Assembly: GCA_905234765.1 (NCBI GenBank)
Contig: CAJOIF010000015.1
Location: forward strand, 64,035-128,034
Direction: 5' to 3'
Source: an uncultured Bacteroidales bacterium
Lineage (GTDB): Bacteria; Bacteroidota; Bacteroidia; Bacteroidales; F082
Length of the DNA: 64,000 bases
This document shows positions 42,148-51,405 of the stretch, in pieces (positions within the stretch are counted from its first letter, which is position 1; each line of letters starts with the position of its first letter). Both the position numbers and the translations under genes were made by a program. The notes under the pieces were generated by a model that had not been told where the DNA came from, made no database searches, and saw only the letters and a list, made by a program, of their open reading frames with translations.

Positions 42148-43446
42148 TTAATATGTTGGTTTACAGTCGAATGACATCTTTTCTTCGTTGTTGCGATGCA
42201 GGATTTCACCAAGCTTTATATTAATAAAGGTGTTCTTTTCGGCGGTGCAGTTGTTGAGAACGACTGGGATGTAGTTCTCGCCATAGCCTCTTGCCACGCC
42301 TTTGCTGTCGATACGTTCGATGAGCATGCGCTGTGTTTGTCCTTGCATAGATTCAAAATACTTAATTTTGTTCTCCAAGGAGATTTGTCGCATCACTTCG
42401 CTGCGTTCGGTTTTCACTTTCTCAGGTATTTGGTCGGGCATAGCAGCGGCTTTGGTGCCGTTGCGCACCGAGTATTTGAAGGTGTGGATGTGGCTGAAAC
42501 CGATTTCCTTGGCGAAGTCACAGCTTTCCTTGAAGGTGGTTTCGGTCTCGCCTGGGAAGCCCACGATGATGTCGGTGGTGAGGTTGAAGTCAGGACGGAA
42601 AGCCTTGATGCGCTGGGTCATGTCGCGGAACTGGGCGATGGTGTAGAAGCGGTGCATGCGTTTCAAGGTGTCGTCTGAACCGCTTTGTAGGCAGATGTGC
42701 ATGTGGGGTGCCAGTTTCTCGTGTTGGAACAAGGCGAGGAAACGGTCGCTGAACTGGTCAGGCTCGATGGAGGAGACGCGGACGCGGAAGTCGCCATCAA
42801 TGTCCAAAATGTTCTCCACAAGTTGCTCGAAGTTGGTGTCTTCGTATTGGTATCTTCCCATATTGACACCGGTCAGCACAACTTCCTTGAAGCCGTGGGC
42901 GACGACCTCGCGCACATTGTTATAAATATCCTCAGCGGGACGGCTTGTGGAACGCCCTCTTACCATCGGGATAATGCAATAAGAGCAGAAGTTGTTGCAA
43001 CCGTCATGGATCTTGATGAGGCTGCGCGTGTGGAAGGTGTCGAAGGCAGGCTGGTAGCTGAACAGGTCGCGGTCGTAGCCCTCGGGGTCGCTGTGACCTG
43101 TGCGGAAATGTTCATCGATGATGTCGAACAGGGCGGATTTTCTTTCGTTGTCAATGACATAATCAGCAATGCCCGATTGCAGTAACTCATCCTTCCTATG
43201 ATTGACCATGCAGCCTGTAACCGCGATAATTGCCTCGGGGTGTTTCCTCCGAATCTGGTGGATGGCTTGGCGGCATTTCTGGTCACTGGTGTTGGTGACG
43301 GTGCAGGTGTTCACGACGAAGACATCAGCATCGGCATCGCTGTCGGCGATGTCATACCCCGCCGCCTTGAAGCGCGACGCTAAGGCATCGGTCTCATAAA
43401 GGTTGACGCGGCAACCTAGGGTTTTGAAGGAGATTGTTTTGTTCAT
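42148..43446 (-). CDS. mtaB: tRNA (t6A37) methylthiotransferase
   Basis: A radical-SAM methylthiotransferase of 432 residues that adds a methylthio group to t6A at tRNA position 37. The UPF0004 domain has the first cluster cysteines (TLGCRVNLYETDAL, VNTCTVTNTSDQKC, TGCMVNHR). The radical-SAM domain has GCNNFCSYCIIPMVRG, and a C-terminal TRAM region follows. The start shown gives MNKTISFKTLGCRVN, the normal family beginning; ATGs at 43455 and 43464 are alternatives. It is the last gene of a run that begins with miaB, a second enzyme of the same family. Confidence 0.92.
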   Translation of the reverse strand: MNKTISFKTLGCRVNLYETDALASRFKAAGYDIADSDADADVFVVNTCTVTNTSDQKCRQAIHQIRRKHPEAIIAVTGCMVNHRKDELLQSGIADYVIDNERKSALFDIIDEHFRTGHSDPEGYDRDLFSYQPAFDTFHTRSLIKIHDGCNNFCSYCIIPMVRGRSTSRPAEDIYNNVREVVAHGFKEVVLTGVNMGRYQYEDTNFEQLVENILDIDGDFRVRVSSIEPDQFSDRFLALFQHEKLAPHMHICLQSGSDDTLKRMHRFYTIAQFRDMTQRIKAFRPDFNLTTDIIVGFPGETETTFKESCDFAKEIGFSHIHTFKYSVRNGTKAAAMPDQIPEKVKTERSEVMRQISLENKIKYFESMQGQTQRMLIERIDSKGVARGYGENYIPVVLNNCTAEKNTFINIKLGEILHRNNEEKMSFDCKPTY

Positions 43447-43475
43447 TTCTTTCATACTTTTCAATACATCCCAAC

Positions 43476-44114
43476 CTAATCGTTTGTGCCTTTCAACGGC
43501 AAATGCACATAAACCACTCGAAGCTTGTTTTCTTCACCAAACCGCTTTACATATTGCCGCACTTGGCGAAGATGTCTTTTCGTGTAGTAGCGTGAACTGC
43601 TGGGCCATATTACCATGAGTGTATAATCGTATTTTTGTGTTTCTTCCAATAGCTGTTGCTTCTCTTGTTCGGTGGCCACGAGAAAATGAACATCATTGTA
43701 AAAACTCACTTTGGGATTGACGTACCCGTTCACCTGCTCATATTGGCTTGCGATAGGCACGTTCTCAAAGATTTCAAGGAATTTAGCGTTGCCCATGCAA
43801 ATCTCATAGCCGCCGACAATGTGTCCAATCGAATCATACATTCGTGTTTGTATAAGGGAATAGGATCCTTTTTGTGCACTCTGCGTATTAAGGAAATAAC
43901 TCTCATTCTGCCTCAAACTGTCATCATATTGCGCGTCAAACTCAAACTGGCCGTGTGGGCAGTCCGGCATGAATTTGTCGATGTTGTGTACTTGTTCCTT
44001 GTCCATTCCTGAAAACGGCATCACCATCATGTCCCACAGCATTTCGCGTGGCATACGGCAACTGTTTAGGGTTAAGGCGACTATGGCCAGCAAGACAAAG
44101 ATTGGTTTTTTCAT
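43476..44114 (-). CDS. Unknown lipoprotein
   Basis: A 212-residue predicted lipoprotein starting MKKPIFVLLAIVALTLNSCR, with the lipobox ending LNSC at residue 19. An in-frame longer start at 44165 would lie inside the upstream gene and spoil the signal. The mature part is alpha/beta and ends with YTKRHLRQVRQYVKRFGEE and a strand. No domain is assigned. It lies two nt after the DUF6624 gene and 29 nt before mtaB. Confidence 0.65.
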   Translation of the reverse strand: MKKPIFVLLAIVALTLNSCRMPREMLWDMMVMPFSGMDKEQVHNIDKFMPDCPHGQFEFDAQYDDSLRQNESYFLNTQSAQKGSYSLIQTRMYDSIGHIVGGYEICMGNAKFLEIFENVPIASQYEQVNGYVNPKVSFYNDVHFLVATEQEKQQLLEETQKYDYTLMVIWPSSSRYYTKRHLRQVRQYVKRFGEENKLRVVYVHLPLKGTND

Positions 44115-44116
44115 TT

Positions 44117-45400
44117 TTAGAATGTTATGTTGGTTGGACAAGCCTTGCTTCTGATGTCTTCCCACACCTCAATTGATGGCAATTGAATCTCCCTACGCCT
44201 TTCATTTACCATTTCTTCCTCGAAAAGTGGAACTTCCTTGTCAAAAGTCTTTTGTCCATAGTATGATTTCCCAAACAATCGGCAATAGACTTCATCGTAC
44301 AATTCGGCATAGTCGAATAGGTGGTAGTTGCCTATAATAACTTGCTTGTACAGCCAATCAAAGAACTTCAAATAATCACTTTCACTGACTTGCTCTGCAT
44401 GTTTCTGTATAATGAAAGGGATGATATTGTTCCATGCATCAATGCTGTAGCGGGGATGTTGTTTGAAATCTAACAATTCCTTGATTGCGTTGAATGATTG
44501 CATCGAATCAAACAACGCATTCGTTTTGTTGTCCAACTGCAATCGGTATTCCTCGACCAAAGCCGCGTATTCCTTTGCCACTGAATCACGCAAAAGGCCA
44601 TCCAACAGAGTATCGTTTTTCAAGCGGTAACCGCACAGAACCATTTTCCGTGCCGTGGCAACCGCTTTCAATGTGTCATTGCTCGCAAGGTAGGCATCAC
44701 ACAACAGTTTAAGGTCTCTCGGAAACGGATAGTGCAGCGTGCCAAACGACCGAATCGTTTTCGGATAATCTCCTTCCCAATAAGCGTCGAATGCATTTTT
44801 AAGGTTTAAGTAATAATAACTATGGTAATCCAAGAAAAAGTCAGCCACGACAATTGTGTCAAGGTTGAATCTTCTCGCATATTCCTTGATGGGTTCCAAT
44901 CCCATCGACTGCCTGCGTTCATCTATGCCGTCAATGTTGGCTATCGGGAAATAGGCATTGTGTCCAAACAATTGGGAACCATATAATTGAGGTAATCCTT
45001 CATTCATCCTGTGACGGTCTTCCATCAATGCGAGGTTGGTCTTTTCTGCATTGTTTTCTTTCACGGCTTTTCTGTATGATTTCAAAAACTCAGCAAGGAA
45101 CTCAGGATTTGAATGCTGGGCGATTAACCAAGCCTGACCCGAAGCCGCATACCCAACAAGACCCCAAGTTGGGAAACCGTATTGTGCAATCAATGCTTTC
45201 AGATGAGCCGTATTGGTAGAATCAATGACGTCCATTTTTTGTATGTTCTCTTCGCTCCATGGTGCCATCCTTATGGCTTGGTCTCTTGCCACCATGGCAT
45301 TCAGGGAATCGACAAACGGCTGGCATGATTGGGCAAAAATTGAATTTCCTACCGCAAACAGCAGGAAAACAAGCAAGATGTGGGATTTTGGATTTCTCAT
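44117..45400 (-). CDS. Secreted DUF6624-domain protein
   Basis: A 427-residue protein with a signal peptide (from MRNPKSHILLVFLLFAVGN to IFAQ). Residues about 20-150 match DUF6624 in style: NTAHLKALIAQYGFPTWGLV, then AWLIAQHSNPEF and LMEDRHRMNEGLPQLYGSQL. The C-terminal 250 residues are helical, with tetratricopeptide-like spacing, and unassigned. It is two nt from the next lipoprotein gene and 18 nt after miaB, so it is part of the miaB-mtaB transcript. Confidence 0.72.
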   Translation of the reverse strand: MRNPKSHILLVFLLFAVGNSIFAQSCQPFVDSLNAMVARDQAIRMAPWSEENIQKMDVIDSTNTAHLKALIAQYGFPTWGLVGYAASGQAWLIAQHSNPEFLAEFLKSYRKAVKENNAEKTNLALMEDRHRMNEGLPQLYGSQLFGHNAYFPIANIDGIDERRQSMGLEPIKEYARRFNLDTIVVADFFLDYHSYYYLNLKNAFDAYWEGDYPKTIRSFGTLHYPFPRDLKLLCDAYLASNDTLKAVATARKMVLCGYRLKNDTLLDGLLRDSVAKEYAALVEEYRLQLDNKTNALFDSMQSFNAIKELLDFKQHPRYSIDAWNNIIPFIIQKHAEQVSESDYLKFFDWLYKQVIIGNYHLFDYAELYDEVYCRLFGKSYYGQKTFDKEVPLFEEEMVNERRREIQLPSIEVWEDIRSKACPTNITF

Positions 45401-45418
45401 GTCAGCAATTAACATGTA

Positions 45419-46804
45419 TCATTGTACCAGTTCTCCCTCAATTGATAGCGGCGAAGCCGATGTGACCTTAACATTCACGATTTGTCCAATAAGATTCCTA
45501 TCCCTTGAAGCAAAGCGAATAACAATCTTCCCTTCGGTGTGGCCAGTGAGGTAGCCGTTCTTGCGGTCTTGGCTCTCCACGAGCATCTTGACGGTCTGCC
45601 CGATGAGACCTTGGTTGTAGACGAGGCTGTGCTTCATCAGTTCCTCGGTGAGGCGGTGGTAACGCTGGCGTTTCACTTCCTTCGGCACGTCGTCGTCCCA
45701 TTCCGAGGCCACGGCACCTGGGCGTACGCTGTATTGCGCGATGAACGCCATGTTGTACTTGAACTCCTCCATGGCCTTGCGCGTGTTCTCAAACTCCTCT
45801 TCGGTCTCATGCGTGAAGCCCACGATGATGTCGGTGAAGATGGTGGCGGTAGGTAGTTTCTCGCGGATGGTTTGGATGATATGTCGGTAGGTGGCCAGGT
45901 CGTGGTGGCGGTTCATGCGTTGCAGCATGTTCTCGTCGCCTGACTGGATGGGGATGTGGATCTGCTTGCCGAGGCAGTCATATTGCGCCATCACCTCTAT
46001 CACGTCGTCCTTCATGTCGCGGGGATGCGGTGCGGTGTAATACACCCAAAACTCCTTGCCCGAGGCTTTTCCAAACTCGCCCACACGGCGCAGAAGTTCC
46101 GTAAAATCAATTTCTTCGCCTTTCTTGTCGAGGCCGTATGAGTTGACATTTTGTCCCAAAAGCGTGATGCTTTTGTAGCCTTTATCGACGAGGTCTTTCA
46201 GCTCGGCCAGAATCTCTTCCGAAGGACGTGACACTTCGCGGCCACGGGTATAAGGCACGGCGCAGTAGGTACAGAATTTGTTACAGCCGTTCTGAATCGG
46301 GATAAAAGCCTCGAAAGTGGAAGTCTGCGTTGGCGTGATGGCCCAGAACTTGTCCATGTTGGCCGACGGGTTGATTTTGTCGTCCTTATGGAACAGCGGT
46401 GCCAAAGGCTTGACCACAGGTTGAAATTCAATCTCTTCTCCGTAGCGCAATGAGGCTGGCGTGACGATACCGTATTGGCGGATCATGTCGGGGAAGTTGG
46501 GCAATTCGTTCATGGCGAAGACCAGGTCGAAGAGCTTGAGGAAGCGCAGACGGTCGGCGGGTAGGATGCAGCCCGACACGAAGGTGATGACGTTCTGGCG
46601 GTTCTTCATGGCGTTCCATTTCTCGATGCGACCATACACCTTGTCAATGCCTTTCTGGCGCACCGAGCAGGCGATGATGCCGAGGATGGTGGCCTCGTCT
46701 TCTTTGTCGGTCTCGACGAAGCCCATGCCGTTGAGCACCGTGCGCACGCGTTCCGTGTCGCTTAAGTTCATCTGGCAGCCTAAGGGGAGAAGATAGTATT
46801 TCAT
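45419..46804 (-). CDS. miaB: tRNA-2-methylthio-N6-dimethylallyladenosine synthase
   Basis: A 461-residue radical-SAM methylthiotransferase that converts i6A37 to ms2i6A37 in tRNAs reading U-starting codons. N-terminal cluster cysteines are in LLPLGCQMNLSDTERV, ACSVRQKG and FVSGCILPADR; the radical-SAM cluster is GCNKFCTYCAVPYTRGREVS; a TRAM domain is at the end. The promoter is at 46937-46930, and two repeat elements lie between it and the start codon. Confidence 0.95.
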   Translation of the reverse strand: MKYYLLPLGCQMNLSDTERVRTVLNGMGFVETDKEDEATILGIIACSVRQKGIDKVYGRIEKWNAMKNRQNVITFVSGCILPADRLRFLKLFDLVFAMNELPNFPDMIRQYGIVTPASLRYGEEIEFQPVVKPLAPLFHKDDKINPSANMDKFWAITPTQTSTFEAFIPIQNGCNKFCTYCAVPYTRGREVSRPSEEILAELKDLVDKGYKSITLLGQNVNSYGLDKKGEEIDFTELLRRVGEFGKASGKEFWVYYTAPHPRDMKDDVIEVMAQYDCLGKQIHIPIQSGDENMLQRMNRHHDLATYRHIIQTIREKLPTATIFTDIIVGFTHETEEEFENTRKAMEEFKYNMAFIAQYSVRPGAVASEWDDDVPKEVKRQRYHRLTEELMKHSLVYNQGLIGQTVKMLVESQDRKNGYLTGHTEGKIVIRFASRDRNLIGQIVNVKVTSASPLSIEGELVQ

Positions 46805-46841
46805 TCAGTTATCAGTTGGCAGTTATCAGTTGTTCAGTTAA
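46805..46841. repeat. R3 repeat (CAGTTATCAGTT-type), copy 1
   Basis: Four short related units (CAGTTATCAGTT, GCAGTTATCAGTT, GTTCAGTT) form a low-complexity run that begins directly at the miaB start codon. A related run with ATCAGTTGTTCAGTTA lies at 59455-59493. Confidence 0.7.
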
Positions 46842-46849
46842 TGCAGGTT

Positions 46850-46904
46850 GCTGAGCCTGTCGAAGCACCGTCATTCTATCGGTCGGCCCTTCGACTGGCT
46901 CAGG
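46850..46904. repeat. Inverted repeat R4 (GAGCCTGTCGAAG arms)
   Basis: CTGAGCCTGTCGAAG near 46851 and CCTTCGACTGGCTCAGG at 46888-46904 are inverted arms with about 22 bp between them. This sequence type is a widespread genomic repeat in Bacteroidetes. It lies in the miaB leader. Confidence 0.75.
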
Positions 46905-46929
46905 GAGCTTAACCTGTTAAATAGGCCTG

Positions 46930-46937
46930 CAAAAATA
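46930..46937 (-). promoter_or_regulatory. Promoter -7 box of the miaB operon
   Basis: TATTTTTG on the minus strand. The leader to miaB is about 120 nt and is filled by repeats R3 and R4. Confidence 0.6.
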
Positions 46938-46948
46938 CGGTTTTTTAT

Positions 46949-47911
46949 TCAGCTGTAGATCAAACCGATGATGTCACGCAAGATTTCGTTATCCTTGTCA
47001 AAGGCAGGTGCTGTTTTTGTGCTGCTGCCTTGCAAGAGCTGTTCGGCCTGACGGATTGTCCCAGGTTCAAGGCAGTCGGAGGCGATTTGTGCCTCGGTGA
47101 TAATGGATTTTGCCTCGTCGATATGCAATGCAATGTCGACATTACCCCAAGGGAATTGGGCCTTTTTCATGGTCTTGAATTGTCTCCAGCGGCCGAAAAG
47201 GAAATCTCGAGACGAAATTTCCGACATGATGTCTTGAACCTCATTCATATTAATAAAGGTGTCGAAGTCAAGCATAGTGGCCTTACCGCCGTAAACCTTT
47301 TCAAATGAGGCAATCAAAGGTTGTTTGATGTTCTCCGAGGTCAGTTCGGGGACAAGTTCGCTGAGGTTGACAACCCGGCTGGCCACGCTCTTCACACCGT
47401 TTTTCATCAGTTTGGCTTTGTCGACGGTGAGGTAACGTTGCATCATGGCGCCGTCGGTTTTGATGAGGATGGTGCCGTGGTGCAGGTTGTTCCTTTGCCC
47501 TTTTGCGAAGGCGTTGCCGCTGAACTTTCGACCCTGGCAGGTGAGGTCGTTACGCCCTGAGATTTCGGCCTGCAAGCCGTAGGAGAGGAGTGCGTCTTGA
47601 ATGACGGAAAGCTGTTTTTTCACGTCATACATTTTTTTGTCAGCAATGAACGAGAAGTTGATATTGCCCAAATCATGGTAGACGGCACCGCCGCCCGTGC
47701 CCCGCCGCATGAGGTGACCGCCTTCGTTGAGCAAAAGCTGCACGTTGCATTCCGAGTAGGGATTTTGGTTGTAGCCGATGACGACGGTCTGTCGGTTTTT
47801 CCAGAGGTACATAGTGACGGTGTCTTCCTCTTGATGCTCTGTGAGATATTGCTCAACGGCGCGGTTGAGGAAAGGGTTGTATTGGTTGCTGATGAGGGTT
47901 TGTAACTTCAT
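46949..47911 (-). CDS. lplA: Lipoate--protein ligase A
   Basis: The 320-residue ligase attaches lipoate to the E2 and H proteins. It has the BPL/LplA catalytic domain with RRGTGGGAVYHDLGNINFSF and GRNDLTCQGRKFSGNAF. The C-terminal accessory domain, starting about residue 240 (FPWGNVDIALHIDEAKSIIT), is present. It lies directly after the tRNA-Glu terminator on the same strand, with no clear promoter between them. Confidence 0.92.
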   Translation of the reverse strand: MKLQTLISNQYNPFLNRAVEQYLTEHQEEDTVTMYLWKNRQTVVIGYNQNPYSECNVQLLLNEGGHLMRRGTGGGAVYHDLGNINFSFIADKKMYDVKKQLSVIQDALLSYGLQAEISGRNDLTCQGRKFSGNAFAKGQRNNLHHGTILIKTDGAMMQRYLTVDKAKLMKNGVKSVASRVVNLSELVPELTSENIKQPLIASFEKVYGGKATMLDFDTFINMNEVQDIMSEISSRDFLFGRWRQFKTMKKAQFPWGNVDIALHIDEAKSIITEAQIASDCLEPGTIRQAEQLLQGSSTKTAPAFDKDNEILRDIIGLIYS

Positions 47912-47922
47912 GGCGTTGACAA

Positions 47923-47949
47923 TAAAAAAGCCCGCATTTTGGCGGGCTT
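47923..47949 (-). terminator. tRNA-Glu terminator
   Basis: On the minus strand AAGCCCGC (47949-47942) pairs with GCGGGCTT (47936-47929), followed by a run of Ts. It lies between the tRNA and lplA. Confidence 0.85.
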
Positions 47950-47953
47950 AGTT

Positions 47954-48030
47954 TGGTAGTCTCTCCGGGATTTGAACCCGAGTTACCAGGATGAAAACCT
48001 GACGTCCTGACCAGACTAGACGAAGAGACC
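47954..48030 (-). tRNA. tRNA-Glu (UUC)
   Basis: A 77-nt cloverleaf including an encoded CCA end. Acceptor stem GGTCTCT with AGAGACT (first pair G-U), anticodon loop TTTTCAT giving anticodon UUC, and T-loop GGTTCAAAT. The G-U first pair is usual for this tRNA in Bacteroidetes. Confidence 0.95.
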
Positions 48031-48122
48031 ACTTCGTGTCATTTTTGACGCTCGATACCTACAACACTTTTGGGCAAAAAAAACGGATAATTGTTTTAAT
48101 TTACTGAAAATCAATATGTTAA

Positions 48123-48923
48123 TTATTCAAAAATCAACGAAACTTGGAATAGTTTGTTGCGTAATTGAGCGATGGGAGCAGTGTACATAAAGGCTTCACC
48201 TTTCATGATGTCAAGAAAACCATAGCTCATTTTAACCTCAATGCCCATTTTGAACCATTGGTTGTAAATGTCAAAACCTGTGCCAAGCTCGGCGGCGCAA
48301 TCGAAACGTTTGGTGACGAGGTTGTTGATGAATTCCTGGCCAGAGGCATCCGTCATTTTGTTGTCTTTTTGGGAAGCCAAGTCGAGTTTTGGGTTGACGC
48401 CACCAAAGACATAAGCGCCGATATTGTTATAGCGTTTCGAACGGTATTTGATGTTGAGCGGAAACTCGACGAAGGTGGTACCGATGGATTTGGTGATGTC
48501 TCTCATGGTGATGTTTCCATCGAGGTCTTTGATGGCGATGTCGTAGCGCATTCTGCGCTCGCTGAAACTCAGCGAAGGGATGAAACGCAAGTCGAAATAA
48601 CGCCCCAAACGCTTGCTGCCGATAATGCCCACGGTAAAACCAGGTGTCTGCAACGTCTCGATGTTGTAGATGGAGATGTACTGGGTGTTCGGGATGCTGA
48701 TAGGGCCATTTGGCCACGATTCGGGGTCGAGTTCGAGATTTTGGTAGTTATCGACGGTCTTCACCGTGTACATCATCTGGTTGTAAGCCAACAAAAAACC
48801 GAAGTGATAAGGCTCGTTTTCGTAGTTGGCCAAATAGCGGATGGTTCGACGTTGGGCTTGTGTGGGGATGGCAATGACGCTGAGCATCAATGCGATGGCG
48901 AGTATTCTTAATGCTTTTTTCAA
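48123..48923 (-). CDS. porT: Type IX secretion system protein PorT
   Basis: The 266-residue protein has a signal peptide (ending PTQAQ, residue 24), then RRTIRYLANYENEPYHFGFL and alternating strands of an outer-membrane beta-barrel up to LFQVSLIFE. The opening after the signal, the length and the position beside ubiE fit PorT/SprT, which is needed for T9SS assembly. Its presence agrees with the three T9SS cargo proteins in this window. Confidence 0.85.
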   Translation of the reverse strand: MKKALRILAIALMLSVIAIPTQAQRRTIRYLANYENEPYHFGFLLAYNQMMYTVKTVDNYQNLELDPESWPNGPISIPNTQYISIYNIETLQTPGFTVGIIGSKRLGRYFDLRFIPSLSFSERRMRYDIAIKDLDGNITMRDITKSIGTTFVEFPLNIKYRSKRYNNIGAYVFGGVNPKLDLASQKDNKMTDASGQEFINNLVTKRFDCAAELGTGFDIYNQWFKMGIEVKMSYGFLDIMKGEAFMYTAPIAQLRNKLFQVSLIFE

Positions 48924-48987
48924 GAGGTTCGGGTTTTAATTCAAAATGTAACGCGATTCGTTTTGATTTATTGCGCTATAATGGCGG

Positions 48988-48995
48988 CAAAAATA
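48988..48995 (-). promoter_or_regulatory. Promoter -7 box of porT
   Basis: TATTTTTG on the minus strand, 64 nt before the start. Confidence 0.6.
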
Positions 48996-49012
48996 GGAAA
49001 AAAGGCAATGTG

Positions 49013-49708
49013 CTAGCTTTTTACAGCAGAATAAAGTGTGGCAATACCAAAGCCAAAACGCTGAACAGTGCCTTTTGAGAAGCCATAAAGGGAAAGTGTT
49101 CGTGTGAAATCAACAGGCTTTGGAAACCGCTCTACTGATTCGGGCAAGTAGGAATAAGCCCAATCGTCTTTCGAAACCTGTTTCCCGATTTTTGGAAGTA
49201 TTTGCTTGAAATACAATCGATAAGCCTGTTTGATAGGAAACCTTTCGGGCATCGAGAACTCCAGAATATAAACTTGTCCATTAGGCTTCAAGACGCGACA
49301 AATCTCTGAAAGACCTTGTTGCAAGTCCTCGAAGTTACGCACGCCGAAGGCCACCGTGACGGCATCGAAAAATTGGCTCTCGAAAGATAAGGCGGCAGCA
49401 TCGCCAAGACGTAAATCAATTTGGTTTTCAAGGCCTTGCTTCTTGACCTTTTCTTTTCCTATGGCCAGCATCTTTTCGGAAATGTCCAGGCCGATGATAT
49501 GGGCTTGTGGGTTGTATTTTGCCAAAGCGATAGCCAAATCCGCCGTGCCCGTGGCAAGGTCGAGAATGGTTTCGGGCTGGCTTTTGGCGACGGCTTTAGC
49601 GGTTTTTTTGCGCCATGTCTTGTCGATGTTGAGAGATAATAAGTGATTGAGTCGGTCGTACTTTGGCGAGATGCGGTCGAACATTCTGGCGATGGGGGAA
49701 TCACTCAT
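49013..49708 (-). CDS. ubiE: Demethylmenaquinone methyltransferase
   Basis: The 231-residue class I SAM methyltransferase performs the last step of menaquinone synthesis (also called menG). The start MSDSPIARMFDRISPKYDRL is the usual one and overlaps the upstream glycosyltransferase stop by 8 nt. Motifs: ILDLATGTADLAIALAKY (SAM), DAVTVAFGVRNFEDLQQGL, then CRVLKPNGQVYILEFSMPE. Co-directional with the GT9 gene, DUF4254 gene and porT. Confidence 0.94.
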   Translation of the reverse strand: MSDSPIARMFDRISPKYDRLNHLLSLNIDKTWRKKTAKAVAKSQPETILDLATGTADLAIALAKYNPQAHIIGLDISEKMLAIGKEKVKKQGLENQIDLRLGDAAALSFESQFFDAVTVAFGVRNFEDLQQGLSEICRVLKPNGQVYILEFSMPERFPIKQAYRLYFKQILPKIGKQVSKDDWAYSYLPESVERFPKPVDFTRTLSLYGFSKGTVQRFGFGIATLYSAVKS

Positions 49709-50708
49709 GACCGACCAGTTTTTCAATGATTTGGCTCGGTGTGATGCCGTTTAAGCAAGCGTAATCACCTCTGAAACAAGGCTTATTGCCGTAAACAGAG
49801 CATGGCCGACAAGGCAGATCGACTTGGATGCAATCATTTGGGTTTTGTTTCCAGCCCAAGAAGCCCGCGTAAAGATGCGTTTCACCCCAAACGGAAACGA
49901 CTCTCGTCCCGACCAAAGATGCCAAGTGCATGTTGGCGGAGTCCATAGAGAGCATTACATCCAATTGGCCCATCAAAGCAAGTTCGCCTTTCAAACCTTG
50001 CTGACTTTGTGCTGGTTGCACATTGGGATATTTGGCGTGTAGTTCCGCGATTTGCCGTTTTTCCTCTTCGCCGCCGCCAAAAAGGAATATAGTAGTGTTT
50101 TCCCTCTGACTCAAAGCCTTGATGACTTCTTCCATTTTCTCCATAGGGTAAACTTTGGCGGGATGTTTGGCAAAAGGCGCAATGCCAATCCATGTCTCAT
50201 TAGTCGCTTTTTGCGTCTCGCAAAAAGAAGAATAGTCAAGCTTTGTGAATTGTGGTTTAATTGGGAAACCTAGTTCTTCCAATACTTTAGCATAACGCTC
50301 AAACGAGGTGGCCTGCTGCTCGAAAACCTTGTTTTTTTGCCGCGTTAAAGCCTTTTTCCCTTTGCGTCCCTTGTCGATGACGGCAATTTGCCACCCCGAC
50401 ATTCGACAGTTTAATCTCAGTAGAATGGAGCGTAATACATTATGGAAGTCGGCGACGCGGTCAAATTCTTCGTAGAGGATTTCTCTTATAAGACGATTTA
50501 AGCCCCAAAAGCCTTTGTGCCGACCTTTCAGGTCAGCAGCGAAGAAATGCACATTGTTGGGCAAGAGTTCAAATAAAGGTCTCGCCATCTCTCGGCTGAG
50601 TATGGTGATGTCCCAATCGGGGTATTGTGTGGCCATGTCATAGACGACAGGCACCGTCATGGCGATGTCGCCCAAGGCCGAGAACCGTATGACAAGGAGC
50701 TTTTTCAT
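49701..50708 (-). CDS. Glycosyltransferase family 9 (heptosyltransferase-like)
   Basis: A 335-residue GT-B enzyme opening MKKLLVIRFSALGDIAMTVP. The donor side holds WIGIAPFAKHPAKVYPMEKM, FLFGGGEEEKRQIAEL and LMGQLDVMLSMDSANMHLAS, the normal GT9 pattern. It probably adds a sugar to the lipopolysaccharide core. It overlaps the DUF4254 gene by 4 nt and ubiE by 8 nt. The pairing with DUF4254 is common in Bacteroidetes. Confidence 0.88.
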   Translation of the reverse strand: MKKLLVIRFSALGDIAMTVPVVYDMATQYPDWDITILSREMARPLFELLPNNVHFFAADLKGRHKGFWGLNRLIREILYEEFDRVADFHNVLRSILLRLNCRMSGWQIAVIDKGRKGKKALTRQKNKVFEQQATSFERYAKVLEELGFPIKPQFTKLDYSSFCETQKATNETWIGIAPFAKHPAKVYPMEKMEEVIKALSQRENTTIFLFGGGEEEKRQIAELHAKYPNVQPAQSQQGLKGELALMGQLDVMLSMDSANMHLASLVGTRVVSVWGETHLYAGFLGWKQNPNDCIQVDLPCRPCSVYGNKPCFRGDYACLNGITPSQIIEKLVGHE

Positions 50709-51316
50709 TTTTGCCCGTAAAGCACCGGATTGAGTGCGGGGTCGTTGTACATCTTCATCTGCTTATAGACCTTCATTACCTTTTCGCCCTTCTTGTAACA
50801 CTCCATCAGCTGGTCGATGGCGGTGCAAAGGTCAGTGTTTTGCTCTTGTAAAACACGCAGTTTTTCCTCACATTTCGCCTTGTGTTCCTCGCTGACATCG
50901 GCGCGCTCCACCTCGGCCTTCATGTGGTAAATTTTCAGTTGCAGAATCGAAAGGCGGTCAATGGCCCAAGCGGGACTTTCCGTGTTGAGCGTGGCATTGG
51001 GCTGTGGTTCAACCTTTTGGAAAAGCAGTTGGTAATAGCCGTCAATCATCTCCACGATGTCGGTGCGGTCTTGGTTCGACTTGTCGATACGGCGTTTCAA
51101 GGCCAAGGCCGCCACTGGATCGATATTTGGGTCACGGATGAGGTCTTCCAAATGCCACTGCACCGTGTCAATCCACGCCTTATTATAAAGGTACCATTCG
51201 ATGGTCAGTTTCTCGTAAGGGTTTTCGCAAGGATGGTCCACGTCGTCAAACTTGTGGTAGTCGGCGATGGCTTGGTTGAAGATGGGGAGGATGGGTTCGG
51301 TGGAAAGGATGATCAT
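50705..51316 (-). CDS. DUF4254 protein
   Basis: The 203-residue, mostly helical protein contains ENPYEKLTIEWYLYNKAWID, WHLEDLIRDPNIDP and ALKRRIDKSNQDRTDIVEMI, typical of DUF4254. The function is unknown. It overlaps the GT9 gene (ATGA), so the two are probably translated together and act in the same lipopolysaccharide step. Confidence 0.82.
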   Translation of the reverse strand: MIILSTEPILPIFNQAIADYHKFDDVDHPCENPYEKLTIEWYLYNKAWIDTVQWHLEDLIRDPNIDPVAALALKRRIDKSNQDRTDIVEMIDGYYQLLFQKVEPQPNATLNTESPAWAIDRLSILQLKIYHMKAEVERADVSEEHKAKCEEKLRVLQEQNTDLCTAIDQLMECYKKGEKVMKVYKQMKMYNDPALNPVLYGQK

Positions 51317-51331
51317 GGCAGATGATTTTAT

Positions 51332-51402
51332 GACACGGGACGCGGGACTTCAGGACATGGGACAACCCTGTCTCGCAGTCTCGCGTCTCGCAGTCTCGCG
51401 TC
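51332..51402. repeat. Palindromic element R1, copy 2
   Basis: GACACGGGACGCGGGACT left arm and a duplicated GTCTCGCAGTCTCGCGTC right arm. It begins 16 nt upstream of the DUF4254 start and ends 3 nt from the aspC stop. Confidence 0.8.
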
Positions 51403-51405
51403 TTT

